Part shown: one piece after another, positions 24,290-32,172 of the stretch
Layout: each line of letters begins with the position of its first letter
How positions within the stretch are numbered: position 1 is the stretch's first letter
Assembly: GCA_001830835.1 (NCBI GenBank)
Contig: MICJ01000002.1
Coordinates: 1-34,294 of the forward strand
DNA from: Syntrophobacterales bacterium GWC2_56_13
GTDB lineage: Bacteria; Desulfobacterota; Syntrophia; Syntrophales; UBA5619
Length of the DNA: 34,294 nt
Direction of reading: 5' to 3'
Notes under the pieces: generated by a model
What the model was told of the DNA's origin: nothing
Seen by the model: the letters and a program-made list of their open reading frames with translations, nothing else
Database searches by the model: none
Program-made: the position numbers and the translations under genes

Positions 24290-24951
24290 GAGAAGGAAAG
24301 AGGCAGGCGGCCGTCTTCCTGGACCGCGACGGGACGATCAACGAGGAGGTGGGATATCTCGACCGGATCGAGAAACTCCGGCTGATCCCCGGCGCCGCCG
24401 AGGCGATCCGTCTGATCAACGAAAGTGGGATGAAAGCCATCGTCGTAACCAACCAGTCCGGCGTCGCCCGGGGGATGTTCGACGAGGACTTCGTTCATCA
24501 AGTTAATACGCGCCTTCGGGAGATGCTTCGGGCGGAAGGGGCTGCTATCGACGGCCTCTACTTCTGCCCCCACCACCCAACGGAGGGCCTGGGGGATTAC
24601 CTTCGGACCTGCGACTGCCGGAAGCCGGCGCCGGGGCTCCTGCTTCGAGCGGCAGAGGAGCTCCGGCTTGATCTCGCCCGCTCTTATATGGTAGGGGACA
24701 CGCTGAAGGACATCGAGGCGGGGGTCAGGGCCGGGGCGCAGGGCATCCTCGTCCGGACCGGATATGGCGAGGAGGCCGCCGCTGAACTGGTCCCGGATGA
24801 AGAACCACGGAAGAATGGGGACATGATGCCGCATCGTGTCCCCATCGAGAAAGCCGGCACCCAAGGGGAGACGGCAATCGTCCGACCTGTCCACATCACC
24901 GGAGACATCCTCGATGCCGTAAGATGGCTCCTGAAGGATCGGAAAACGTGA
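24286..24951 (+). CDS. gmhB: Heptose-1,7-bisphosphate 7-phosphatase GmhB
   Basis: A HAD-family phosphatase that dephosphorylates D-glycero-D-manno-heptose 1,7-bisphosphate on the way to ADP-heptose. It is 221 residues from the ATG at 24286, which overlaps the waaF stop. FLDRDGTINEEVGY (11-24) holds the nucleophile D13 and acid/base D15. VVTNQSGVARG follows, and the zinc-binding insert is CPHHPTEG with CDCRKP. MVGDTLKDIEAGVRAGA carries the last metal aspartate. It has a tail of about 30 residues beyond the usual end (after GYGEEAAAEL), rich in charged residues and of unknown role. The context between two heptosyltransferases fits the pathway. Confidence 0.93.
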   Translation: MREGKRQAAVFLDRDGTINEEVGYLDRIEKLRLIPGAAEAIRLINESGMKAIVVTNQSGVARGMFDEDFVHQVNTRLREMLRAEGAAIDGLYFCPHHPTEGLGDYLRTCDCRKPAPGLLLRAAEELRLDLARSYMVGDTLKDIEAGVRAGAQGILVRTGYGEEAAAELVPDEEPRKNGDMMPHRVPIEKAGTQGETAIVRPVHITGDILDAVRWLLKDRKT

Positions 24952-26042
24952 ACATCCTGATCGTCAAACTGAGCGCCATCGGCGATGTCATTCACACCCT
25001 ACCGGCGCTGGCCGCCCTGCGGAGGTGCTACCCCGTTGCGGACATCACCTGGGTCGTGGAGGAGGCCTCCGCCGACCTGCTCGCCGGTCATCCCGCGCTG
25101 AACCGGGTCATCGTCTCCCGCCGGAAAACCTGGATGAAAGAGATCCGACGGGGAAGGATCGCAGCCCCCCTCAAGGAAATGCATGCATTTTTCAAGGCCC
25201 TGCGCAGCCGCCCCTACGACCTCGTCATCGACTTCCACGGCCTGCTCAAGAGCGCCGTGATCGTCGCCGCGAGTAGAGGCCGGCGGAAGCTCGGCTACGA
25301 CAGCATGCAGGAGTTCTCCGGCCTGTTCTACGACGAAAAGATCCCCGAGGAGATGGGGAAGCACGCCGTGGACCGCTACCTCGACTTCGTCCGCCATCTC
25401 GCCGGAGGTCTGGATGGACGGAATGCCGCTTGCCCAAAGGGGCCGCCGGAGTTCACCATCACCGTCGATGAACAGGAGCGCCGGCGCGTGGCGGCGCTCC
25501 TGGACGAACACGCGGAGATCTTGCTCCCGGCAAAGACGGATCGTCCGGGCGAAGCGGAGAGGGGAAAATGTTTCGTGGCCATCAATCCCGTCGCCTTCTG
25601 GGAGACGAAACTCTGGGAGGAAGAGAAGTTCGCCGAACTCTGCGACCATATCCGGGTAGAGCTGGGGATCGGCGTGGTCCTGACGGCGGGGGAAGCCGGT
25701 CCACTCGACCGGATCCGCTCGCGGATGAAAACGGAGGCCGTCAACCTCGGCGGCAGAACGACGCTCCGGGAACTGGCCTGTCTCTACCGGCAGGCTGTCC
25801 TCCTCGTCACAACCGATTCAGGCCCCATGCACCTCGCCGCGGCAATGGGTACGCCGGTTGTCGCCCTCTTCGGGCCGACCGATCCCGCCCGGACAGGCCC
25901 TTACGGCCCAGGCCACCGGATCATCCGGAGGGAATTGCCCTGCATGCCCTGCTTCCGGAAACATTGTGAAGATCCCCGGTGCATGACGGAAATTTCGGTG
26001 AATGAGGTTTTTTCGGCGGTAAAGGAAATGATCGGGAAATGA
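24948..26042 (+). CDS. waaC: LPS heptosyltransferase I (WaaC-like)
   Basis: A GT9 enzyme; by position and sequence it is most like WaaC, which adds the first heptose to Kdo. It is 364 residues from the GTG at 24948, which overlaps the gmhB stop; the ATG at 24924 has no ribosome-binding site and sits inside gmhB. The start reads NILIVKLSAIGDVIHTLPALAALRR, followed by ITWVVEEASADLLAGHP, a WaaC-like block, and DLVIDFHGLLKSAVIVAASRGRRKLGYD. The sugar-nucleotide site is LLVTTDSGPMHLAAAMGTPVVALFGPTDPARTGPYG. The cysteine cluster MPCFRKHCEDPRCM near the end is shared with WaaF-like proteins, so the I-versus-II assignment is less sure than the family. Confidence 0.87.
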   Translation: MNILIVKLSAIGDVIHTLPALAALRRCYPVADITWVVEEASADLLAGHPALNRVIVSRRKTWMKEIRRGRIAAPLKEMHAFFKALRSRPYDLVIDFHGLLKSAVIVAASRGRRKLGYDSMQEFSGLFYDEKIPEEMGKHAVDRYLDFVRHLAGGLDGRNAACPKGPPEFTITVDEQERRRVAALLDEHAEILLPAKTDRPGEAERGKCFVAINPVAFWETKLWEEEKFAELCDHIRVELGIGVVLTAGEAGPLDRIRSRMKTEAVNLGGRTTLRELACLYRQAVLLVTTDSGPMHLAAAMGTPVVALFGPTDPARTGPYGPGHRIIRRELPCMPCFRKHCEDPRCMTEISVNEVFSAVKEMIGK

Positions 26043-26053
26043 AGGAGTGAATG

Positions 26054-26227
26054 ATGGGAATCAGCAAGGAACTTCTGGAAATATTGGCCTGTCCGAAATG
26101 CAAGGGCGAGGTACGCCTGACGCCAGCGGAAGACGGTCTAATCTGTGATCGGTGCCGTCTCCTCTACGAGATCCGGGAGGAAATCCCGATCATGCTGATC
26201 GATGAGGCAAAACACATCGACGGGTAA
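26054..26227 (+). CDS. Trm112/YcaR-like zinc-knuckle protein
   Basis: A 57-residue protein missed by the ORF track because of its length. It reads MGISKELLEILACPKCKGEV and continues through ICDRCRLLYEIREEIPIML to the stop at 26225-26227. Two CxxC pairs (C13/C16 and C31/C34) form a zinc knuckle, and the REEIPIMLIDEA segment is the diagnostic Trm112/YcaR (UPF0434) ending. In enterobacteria the relative ycaR sits with lpxK and kdsB in the msbA operon; elsewhere Trm112 proteins partner methyltransferases. GAAGGAG lies 6 nt before the ATG at 26054, and an ATG at 26051 is too close to it. It closes the long plus-strand array. Confidence 0.9.
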   Translation: MGISKELLEILACPKCKGEVRLTPAEDGLICDRCRLLYEIREEIPIMLIDEAKHIDG

Positions 26228-26239
26228 AGGGAAGACCCA

Positions 26240-27340
26240 TCAGCCGGAAAGCGCCTGGCGGATGACCGCCTGCATCTGTGCAACCTCCATGGTATCGAGA
26301 CAGAGGCTGATTCCGCTCCCCTCGCACCCCTTTTGATGGCAGGGGGCGCACTCCATGTCGGGAACGACGACTCGGTTGCGTTCCCCCGGCGGCGCCCAGT
26401 AACGCCAGTCGGAAGGACCGTAGAGGGTGACCGTGGGCGTCCCCACCGCGGCGGCGATGTGCGGCGCGGCGCTGTCGACGCCGATGTGGAGGCGGCTGAG
26501 TTGGAGCACGCCCGCCAGCTCCGCGAGCGTCGTCCGGCCGGCCAGGTTGTACACCTTTCCGGCGCAGGCGCCGACCAGTCCTTCGATCCGTTCCCTCTCG
26601 GCGGGCGAGCCAACAATGACGGCGGGAAGACCGAACGACTGCCAAAGCCAATCGATGATCTGCACCCACTTTTCCAGCCCCCATTCCTTGTAAAACCAGC
26701 GGGAAAAGGGATTCACCGTCAGCCAGCGGTCTGAAGCCGCCGGAGCGGACCAATAATCTCCCTTTTCATCCCCGGCTGCAGGCAAAATTCCCTCATCGGC
26801 AAGAATCTTAGCAGCCCGAAAGCGCACCTCAGTGGAGAGATGGAGCTCGGGAACGACATTCCCCGCTTCGATCCCGAAGGCCCGGAGGATATAAAGGGAG
26901 ATGTCGGCAGCCCCTATCGCGAGGGCCATGCCGGATGGCGCTACGAGATGGGTGAACAGATGGTTCCGCAGCCAGGGGAGCGCTGAATAATAAAGGGCGG
27001 CGCGGACCGGCGCCCCCGTCAGAAAGGCCGTATAGGCCCCCCGCTCGTCCCCTCGAAAATCTAAGACAAAGTCGAACCGCTCCCGGCGGAGCGCCCGGAT
27101 CAGACGGAGCGACTCCCCAACCCCTTTCCGGACCTCGAAGATCTTCGGCGGCGAAGCCTCCGCCGCGAGCAGCAATCCGTTTCCTTCCCGGAGGAGGACG
27201 GCAACCACCGCCTTGGGAAAAGCCTCACGGACGGCTCGGAGGGCGGGAAGCGACCAGACCGCGTCGCCGATGTCGCCGAGTTGGATGAGAAGGATGCGGT
27301 GCGCCTGCGCAGGTTTGTCGAAGCGTTCGGCAATCTTCAT
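26240..27340 (-). CDS. GT9-family glycosyltransferase (heptosyltransferase-like)
   Basis: A third GT9 enzyme, 366 residues, on the opposite strand to waaF and waaC. It opens ILLIQLGDIGDAVWSLPALRAVREAFP, matching the ADP-heptose transferase N-terminal fold, and contains RFDFVLDFRGDERGAYTAFL and LHIGVDSAAPHIAAAVGTPTVTLYGPSDW, the donor-site block. A cysteine cluster ECAPCHQKGCEGSGISLC precedes the end. WaaQ-like heptosyltransferase III or another GT9 member are both possible, so no symbol is given. It is last in the minus-strand glycan cluster, 3 bp after the preceding GT2 gene, and converges with the Trm112-like gene across 12 bp. Confidence 0.87.
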   Translation of the reverse strand: MKIAERFDKPAQAHRILLIQLGDIGDAVWSLPALRAVREAFPKAVVAVLLREGNGLLLAAEASPPKIFEVRKGVGESLRLIRALRRERFDFVLDFRGDERGAYTAFLTGAPVRAALYYSALPWLRNHLFTHLVAPSGMALAIGAADISLYILRAFGIEAGNVVPELHLSTEVRFRAAKILADEGILPAAGDEKGDYWSAPAASDRWLTVNPFSRWFYKEWGLEKWVQIIDWLWQSFGLPAVIVGSPAERERIEGLVGACAGKVYNLAGRTTLAELAGVLQLSRLHIGVDSAAPHIAAAVGTPTVTLYGPSDWRYWAPPGERNRVVVPDMECAPCHQKGCEGSGISLCLDTMEVAQMQAVIRQALSG

Positions 27341-27343
27341 GGG

Positions 27344-28258
27344 TCAGGGACACCCCCTGAGGTGCCACACCAGCAGATTCCCGTAGACCGTCCCTTTGTC
27401 TCGCAGCTCCCGCTTGAGTCCCAGCGTCAGAAGAACGCCAAGGGAAGTTAGAAGCCAGTCCACGGCGAGGCGCAGCAGGATCACGACACGGACCGCAAGA
27501 TAATAGGGACGATTCTTCCATTTGCGGAAGAACTGGTAGCGGGAGCGGTAAAACTCGATTCGGGAGCGAAAGCTTCGGCCGATGCTCTGCCCCTGATGGT
27601 GGTAAATAAAGGCGTTGGGCACATACAAGACCTTCCAGCCGGCCCGACGCATCTGATAGGCCCAGTCCGTCTCCTCGAAAAAGAAAAAGTAGCGCTCGTC
27701 GAAAAACCCGACGGCGTCGATTGCCGCCTTGCGAACCATGAGGCAGGCGCCGACCCCCGAATCGACCTCGACAGGCCCCGAATGGCTGTACCTTTTGCTC
27801 GGAAAGCGCCGCGGAAAGAGATACTCGAGAAGCGGCATGTTGGCCAGGAGCGTAAGCAGCGTGGGGAAGGCGGCGATGGAATTCTGCCGGCTCCCGTCGG
27901 CGTTGAGGAGCTGGCCGCAGGCCATCGCCGCTTCGGGATTGTTTACCAGACAGGTAAAGAGTTCGGTGATGGCGTTTTTGGTAAGGACTGCATCCGAGTT
28001 CAGCAAAAGGGCATAGCGGCCTGCCATGATCCGCAGGGCCTGGTTGTTGGCCGCGCCGAACCCCCTGTTTTCGCTGTTCTCGATCCGCCTCACGCCGGGG
28101 AACCGCTCCTTCAGCATGGCGACGCTGCCGTCGGCGGAGGCGTTGTCGACAACGATGACCTCCTGAGAGAAGTCCCGGACCGTCGCCTCCACGGACTCGA
28201 GACACTTCTGCAGAAGTTCCCGTGTGTTCCAGTTGACGATAATGATCGAAAGTTCCAT
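27344..28258 (-). CDS. GT2 glycosyltransferase (rhamnosyltransferase-like)
   Basis: A 304-residue family 2 glycosyltransferase. It starts at the ATG at 28258 (MELSIIIVNWNTRELLQK); the track's start at 28324 adds 22 residues that do not belong to the domain. The GT-A fold includes VIVVDNASADGSVAMLKE, ENRGFGAANNQALR and the metal-site region LLLNSDAVLT, followed by VGACLMVRKAAIDAVGFFDERYFFFFEETDWAYQMRRAGW. A C-terminal pair of hydrophobic stretches (PYYLAVRVVILLRLAVDWLL, SLGVLLTLGL) suggests membrane association. Enzymes of this type add rhamnose or related sugars in O-antigen and core synthesis; acceptor and donor are unknown. Confidence 0.9.
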   Translation of the reverse strand: MELSIIIVNWNTRELLQKCLESVEATVRDFSQEVIVVDNASADGSVAMLKERFPGVRRIENSENRGFGAANNQALRIMAGRYALLLNSDAVLTKNAITELFTCLVNNPEAAMACGQLLNADGSRQNSIAAFPTLLTLLANMPLLEYLFPRRFPSKRYSHSGPVEVDSGVGACLMVRKAAIDAVGFFDERYFFFFEETDWAYQMRRAGWKVLYVPNAFIYHHQGQSIGRSFRSRIEFYRSRYQFFRKWKNRPYYLAVRVVILLRLAVDWLLTSLGVLLTLGLKRELRDKGTVYGNLLVWHLRGCP

Positions 28259-28361
28259 TCCCAGCCATTCCCGGACTTGACCCGCCAGCCGCCGCAATCC
28301 TAACGCCGCTGGAGAAGCAACCATCGGCAGCGAGCTCCATTCACCGGATCTCAGGCGGGTA

Positions 28362-29159
28362 TTACCGATGAGGAGGTGGACGCCACATCTTGTCCGATTC
28401 CTTTTCCCGCCGGCTCAGCTCATTAAGCTTCGCATACTTGAAGAACTTGTTGACCGCGTCGGTCACGGCAAGCGTCAAACCCTGCGGGCCGTCCAGGAAG
28501 CCGCCCCGAAGGAGATAATCCTGGAAGAAGGTGAATTCCGCCCGCAGAAACGCCAACCAGATCGAACACCTTCGCCCTTCCACGAAGGCCTCTTGGGCGC
28601 CGAGCGTGGAATAGCGGTCGATCTTGCGGAGGATCAAATCGAAGCGGCTCTCCGTCCAATGTTCTATCGGGACCTCCAACTGCTCAACGGGCCCATCAAC
28701 GGCGACCGATTCATGGACCGCGGCCCCCGTCATGCAGCCCTCCCCCTTCCGGAAGAGACGGACCACCCGATCCGGCCACCACCCAGCATGGCGGATCCAG
28801 CGGCCCTGAAAGAAATTCTTTCTCGGGAAGCTGTACCCGGCCGCGGCATCAGGGGAGCCGACAATCAGCCGGATCACGCGGGCAGTTTCCGGCGGGATTC
28901 GTTCATCGGCATCCAGGACGAGTGTCCACGCCTCCCTGCACTTCTCAACGGCAAACTGCTTCTGGGGACCGAAGCCGCGCCACGCCTCGCTGAAGACCTC
29001 GCAGCCGAAATCGGAGGCAATACGGAGAGTCTCGTCCTCGCTTCCGGAATCCACGACGACGATCTGCCGGGCAAAGGCGACGCTCCGCAGACAATCGGGA
29101 AGGCTCTGCGCCTCATTGCGTACGATCATGGCCACGGAAAGCGGCACTTTGTCATCCAT
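28362..29159 (-). CDS. WaaE/KdtX-like LPS core GT2 glycosyltransferase
   Basis: A 265-residue family 2 enzyme resembling WaaE/KdtX, which adds beta-1,4-glucose to heptose I in some LPS cores. It starts at the ATG at 29159 with GGGGAG upstream, overlapping the FkbM stop by eight bases; the track's 29318 start runs through the FkbM gene. The pattern is SVAMIVRNEAQSLPDCLRSV, VVVDSGSEDETLRIASDFG, AWRGFGPQKQFAVEKC and WTLVLDADERIPPE, where DAD is the metal-binding site. The AGYSFPRKNFFQGRWIRHAGWWPDRVVRLFRK block is the acceptor-side signature of the family. The end has the AVTDAVNKFFKYAKL membrane-associating helix. Confidence 0.9.
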   Translation of the reverse strand: MDDKVPLSVAMIVRNEAQSLPDCLRSVAFARQIVVVDSGSEDETLRIASDFGCEVFSEAWRGFGPQKQFAVEKCREAWTLVLDADERIPPETARVIRLIVGSPDAAAGYSFPRKNFFQGRWIRHAGWWPDRVVRLFRKGEGCMTGAAVHESVAVDGPVEQLEVPIEHWTESRFDLILRKIDRYSTLGAQEAFVEGRRCSIWLAFLRAEFTFFQDYLLRGGFLDGPQGLTLAVTDAVNKFFKYAKLNELSRREKESDKMWRPPPHR

Positions 29160-29934
29160 CGCTCTTCTCCCCGCGCCAGGCCGACAGCATCCCCACCGGC
29201 CGCTGCCGGGTGGCAAATCCTTCTTTCTGCAGAAAAGCCTCCAGGGAGTCGATATTCTGATCCGCCCCTGGTCCCCCGTGGACCTCCATTGCGATCCGAT
29301 CGATGCGGGCCAGGACATCCGGCGGACAGTGATAGAGGATGCCGTATTCGGCCCCTTCGCAATCCATCTTGAGAAGGTCGCACCGCTTCAGGCCATGTTC
29401 GTCCAGGATCTCCGGGATCGTCACGGCGGGAACGCGGATCCGGTCTTTCTGGCCGGAATCGCCCCCCATGACGGTGGCGCTGGTGGTGAAATCATCGCCG
29501 CCATCAAAAGCGAGGATCAGCTCGCCCGACTGTCCCGCCACCGCCTTGGGCACGCAGAACCACGGCAGGCCGGGATTCAGGTCACGGTTCCTCTGCAGAA
29601 GCCGGAAATTGGCCGGTATGGGTTCAAAGGAGAATACCGTGGCCCCGTCAAATCGGGATAGCGCAAACAGCGAGAAGTAACCGGCATTGGCCCCGATATC
29701 CAGGATCGTCGGATTTTCGGGAAGCGGGAATGCCAGATCTTTCATATAACACTCATCCATGAAGATCTCCTTGAAGGTCTGCAGGAGCCTCCTCGGCACC
29801 TCGATGCGGACCCCCCGACGCGTCGTGAAGCGGAGCGGATCGCGGCGGGTGAGATCGAACTTTACTTTCAGATAGAGCGGCCAGTTGGAAATGTTCCGCA
29901 GAAGGTTGCAGTATCTCATGACTCGCTTGCCCAC
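29152..29934 (-). CDS. FkbM family SAM methyltransferase
   Basis: A 260-residue class I methyltransferase of the FkbM family, which typically methylates sugar hydroxyls in glycans and polyketides. The SAM-binding motif is TILDIGANAGYFSLFAL (76-92), followed by VFSFEPIPANFRLLQRN, and LLKMDCEGAEYGILY is the family's second landmark. The start is uncertain: the GTG at 29934 has AGGAG only one base away, while the ATG at 29919 is 16 bases from it. No N-terminal membrane segment is seen. Downstream it overlaps the WaaE-like gene, so the two are co-translated; 112 bp separate it from the upstream GT gene. Which sugar it modifies is unknown. Confidence 0.9.
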   Translation of the reverse strand: MGKRVMRYCNLLRNISNWPLYLKVKFDLTRRDPLRFTTRRGVRIEVPRRLLQTFKEIFMDECYMKDLAFPLPENPTILDIGANAGYFSLFALSRFDGATVFSFEPIPANFRLLQRNRDLNPGLPWFCVPKAVAGQSGELILAFDGGDDFTTSATVMGGDSGQKDRIRVPAVTIPEILDEHGLKRCDLLKMDCEGAEYGILYHCPPDVLARIDRIAMEVHGGPGADQNIDSLEAFLQKEGFATRQRPVGMLSAWRGEKSDG

Positions 29935-30046
29935 ACTCCTGTGAAAATATTGCAGTGATTTTCTATCATAGTTGCACTATTATTCAAACAGCGATTTGCC
30001 TTCGAAAAGGATTTCAGACCATGAACCTGGAATGAATTGACCTGGG

Positions 30047-31201
30047 TCAGATGAGGTTCATGAGGGTGAAGACCCGCTCGAACCGCATCTCCCATGTGTG
30101 CTCCTTCCAGGCCCGCCGGAACCCCGCCTGGCGGATAGCCTCCACTTCGTCCGGATTGGCCAGGAGATGGCGGATTTTGGCCGCGAGTTCGTCAACGCCC
30201 CTGTACGTAACGATCTCTTTCCCCAGGTCATAGACCGTCTCCAGTTCAGGGTGGTACTCCGTCAGGTAGAGCCCCCCGCTCATGGGGATCTCAAAATCCC
30301 GGCCCTTGATACAATAAGTCTCATCATGGCCCTCCACACCCCCGAAACCGAGGTTGATCCGGCTTCTCGAATAGATGCGGACCATCTCCTCCGTGGAGAG
30401 GGGGCCGCCCGGCCAGCCGTACCCGAAGGCCTCGACACGGATGCCCGCCTCCCCGAGACGGCGGATCGTTTCGGGGCGTTTGCCGTAGCACTGGCCGACG
30501 AAGGAGACATCGATCGTCTTTTCCTGTTCCCAGGGTCTGTGGAGTTCCGGATTGGCCCCTTCAGGCAGGTAGAGGGGGATGGCTCCTTCCACGCAGTACT
30601 TCTTCAGGGCGTCCTCGGTGCTCGTCCAGCACAGATCGAAGAAACGGCAGATGTCCCGCGAACCGAAGGCGAGGCCGCCTCTCACCTTGCCCACGAAATG
30701 TTCCTTGTCGTTGAGGCTGAAGTGGATCATGGGCGCGCCATAGGCCCGGAGGGCCTGGACGGTCTCGGGAAAAACAAGTTCCCCAGAGAGGTATGTGAAG
30801 ATTACGTCGGGGCGTTCCCCTACAACCCATTGCCCGATACGGACCACGAGATCCCGGTTCATGTCCGCCTTAACGGACCTCCGCCAGTCACGGCGCGCGT
30901 GGTTGAACTCCCCGAACCAGTCGTAGCGACGCACCGTCCCGAACCTCTCAAGGGCGGGTCGCAGGGAAGTATCTTCCCAGTTGTAGTGGTGGTAGACGGC
31001 GATGATCGAAAGCGCACCCTTCGGCTTCGGCCTGAGGCCGGGGAAACCGTTCTGCAGGGCCAGACGGATGGCTGAATCATCGGGGATCGCAAGCCCCCGG
31101 GCTGTAAATGCGGTTTCGTAGCGTTCCAGCTCCCCCTTGAGCCTCACCCTGTTCTCCCAAGACCGGAATCGCCTGCGGCATGTTTTCAGGGGATCGTTCA
31201 T
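30047..31201 (-). CDS. CgeB-like glycosyltransferase family 1 protein
   Basis: A 384-residue glycosyltransferase of GT-B type. The start is the ATG at 31201 overlapping the stop of the GT-D-like gene; the track's 31528 start is a read-through of that gene in another frame. The N-terminal half (LSIIAVYHHYNWEDTSLRPALERFG, DVIFTYLSGELVFPETVQAL) resembles CgeB/DUF3880 domains. The C-terminal half is the group-1 type domain (RINLGFGGVEGHDETYCIKGRDFEIPMSGGLYLTEY, then the ELAAKIRHLLANPDE helix). CgeB-like enzymes decorate maturing spores or polysaccharides; here a role in outer core or O-antigen is more likely. The donor sugar is unknown. The last residues are MRFERVFTLMNLI. Confidence 0.85.
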   Translation of the reverse strand: MNDPLKTCRRRFRSWENRVRLKGELERYETAFTARGLAIPDDSAIRLALQNGFPGLRPKPKGALSIIAVYHHYNWEDTSLRPALERFGTVRRYDWFGEFNHARRDWRRSVKADMNRDLVVRIGQWVVGERPDVIFTYLSGELVFPETVQALRAYGAPMIHFSLNDKEHFVGKVRGGLAFGSRDICRFFDLCWTSTEDALKKYCVEGAIPLYLPEGANPELHRPWEQEKTIDVSFVGQCYGKRPETIRRLGEAGIRVEAFGYGWPGGPLSTEEMVRIYSRSRINLGFGGVEGHDETYCIKGRDFEIPMSGGLYLTEYHPELETVYDLGKEIVTYRGVDELAAKIRHLLANPDEVEAIRQAGFRRAWKEHTWEMRFERVFTLMNLI

Positions 31202-32160
31202 GGCTGTGCGGGTCCGGCGCCGGACATGCGTCCCCTTGATTTTCTGAGGGTGTACATTCTCAGCCCCTTCGACTTGTCCTCCCGGCCATTCATCATGTTC
31301 AGGACATGTCCGGCATCGAGGATGGGTATCGAGAAACGGACGGCGGCATCGACGCAAATCGGAAGGGCGCCCACGCCCGCGCCGGCGAGACAGAGATCGG
31401 TACCGGACGGAATCCGCCCCAGAATCCCCTCCCGTATCGTTTCCCACCGTGTTGCAACATACTCGGCCGGAATCTCGATGAAAACGATTTCCGGCTTGCT
31501 CGCGAAGCGGGCGAACCAGTCCCGGCAAGCATCCGGGTTGTATTCCGCGTTGAGGATGCAGAGCTTCCTGCCGTCGACGAGGCGGGCAAAGGCTTCCGAA
31601 GTAAGGTAAGCGTAGACGACGTAAAAAGGGATGTAATTTTCACCCGTCACTGCAATGCCATGGTCCTGAAGAAAATTCAGAAAGGAAGCGGAGGAAACCT
31701 CTTCGGAACGTCGGAAGAAGGAGAGAAATACTCGCTTCCGTCCGCGGCCGATGTTTCCGGGGAAAATCAAGGGCGCCATCTTCCCGCTTGCCGTCAGCCA
31801 TCTGAAGGCATTGATGTGCAGGGGCATCGCCTTCCGGACGGCCTCTACCGATTCGGCCTGCCGGTAAAGACCGTTGCAGCCCAGCGTGAGTTTGTAGAAA
31901 GCGTACTCCCCGTCCGCAAAACGGACCACCGGGGCCGGCCTCCGCTCCTCCAGTCCCACCCTTACGTAATCGTGCATGATCTCCAGGTAATCGGCGCCGC
32001 AGACGACACTGCGGTGGAAGAGGCAGGTCTCCTGCTCAACGATCTCCGGCACGTTGACCCTGATGACCGGTTCGTTGTCGATCTCCGGCAGGTCGAGCCT
32101 GGCGAAGCGAAACTCCCCGCTCTCCAGCAATTCACGGCAATAGTCCCTGTTCTCCTTCAT
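31198..32160 (-). CDS. GT-D-fold-like glycosyltransferase (DUF1792-related)
   Basis: A 320-residue cytoplasmic protein not obviously matching common glycosyltransferases. VVRFADGEYAFYKL (residues 78-91) carries R-x-x-D-G-E, the metal-site signature of the GT-D fold first seen in DUF1792 enzymes, and near the C terminus SGTDLCLAGAGVGALPICVDAA followed by PILDAGHVLNMMNG resembles that family's end (GP-type loop and D-x-GH). The middle section is divergent. GT-D enzymes transfer sugars in streptococcal adhesin glycosylation; a role in this glycan cluster is inferred from overlap with the CgeB-like gene and proximity to other transferases. I base the call on short motifs only. Confidence 0.6.
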   Translation of the reverse strand: MKENRDYCRELLESGEFRFARLDLPEIDNEPVIRVNVPEIVEQETCLFHRSVVCGADYLEIMHDYVRVGLEERRPAPVVRFADGEYAFYKLTLGCNGLYRQAESVEAVRKAMPLHINAFRWLTASGKMAPLIFPGNIGRGRKRVFLSFFRRSEEVSSASFLNFLQDHGIAVTGENYIPFYVVYAYLTSEAFARLVDGRKLCILNAEYNPDACRDWFARFASKPEIVFIEIPAEYVATRWETIREGILGRIPSGTDLCLAGAGVGALPICVDAAVRFSIPILDAGHVLNMMNGREDKSKGLRMYTLRKSRGRMSGAGPAQP

Positions 32161-32172
32161 GGTGATGCCTTT

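Noticed and set aside
28368-29372. 334-residue plus-strand ORF opposite the WaaE-like and FkbM genes
   Set aside because: Antisense shadow covering two real, motif-bearing genes.
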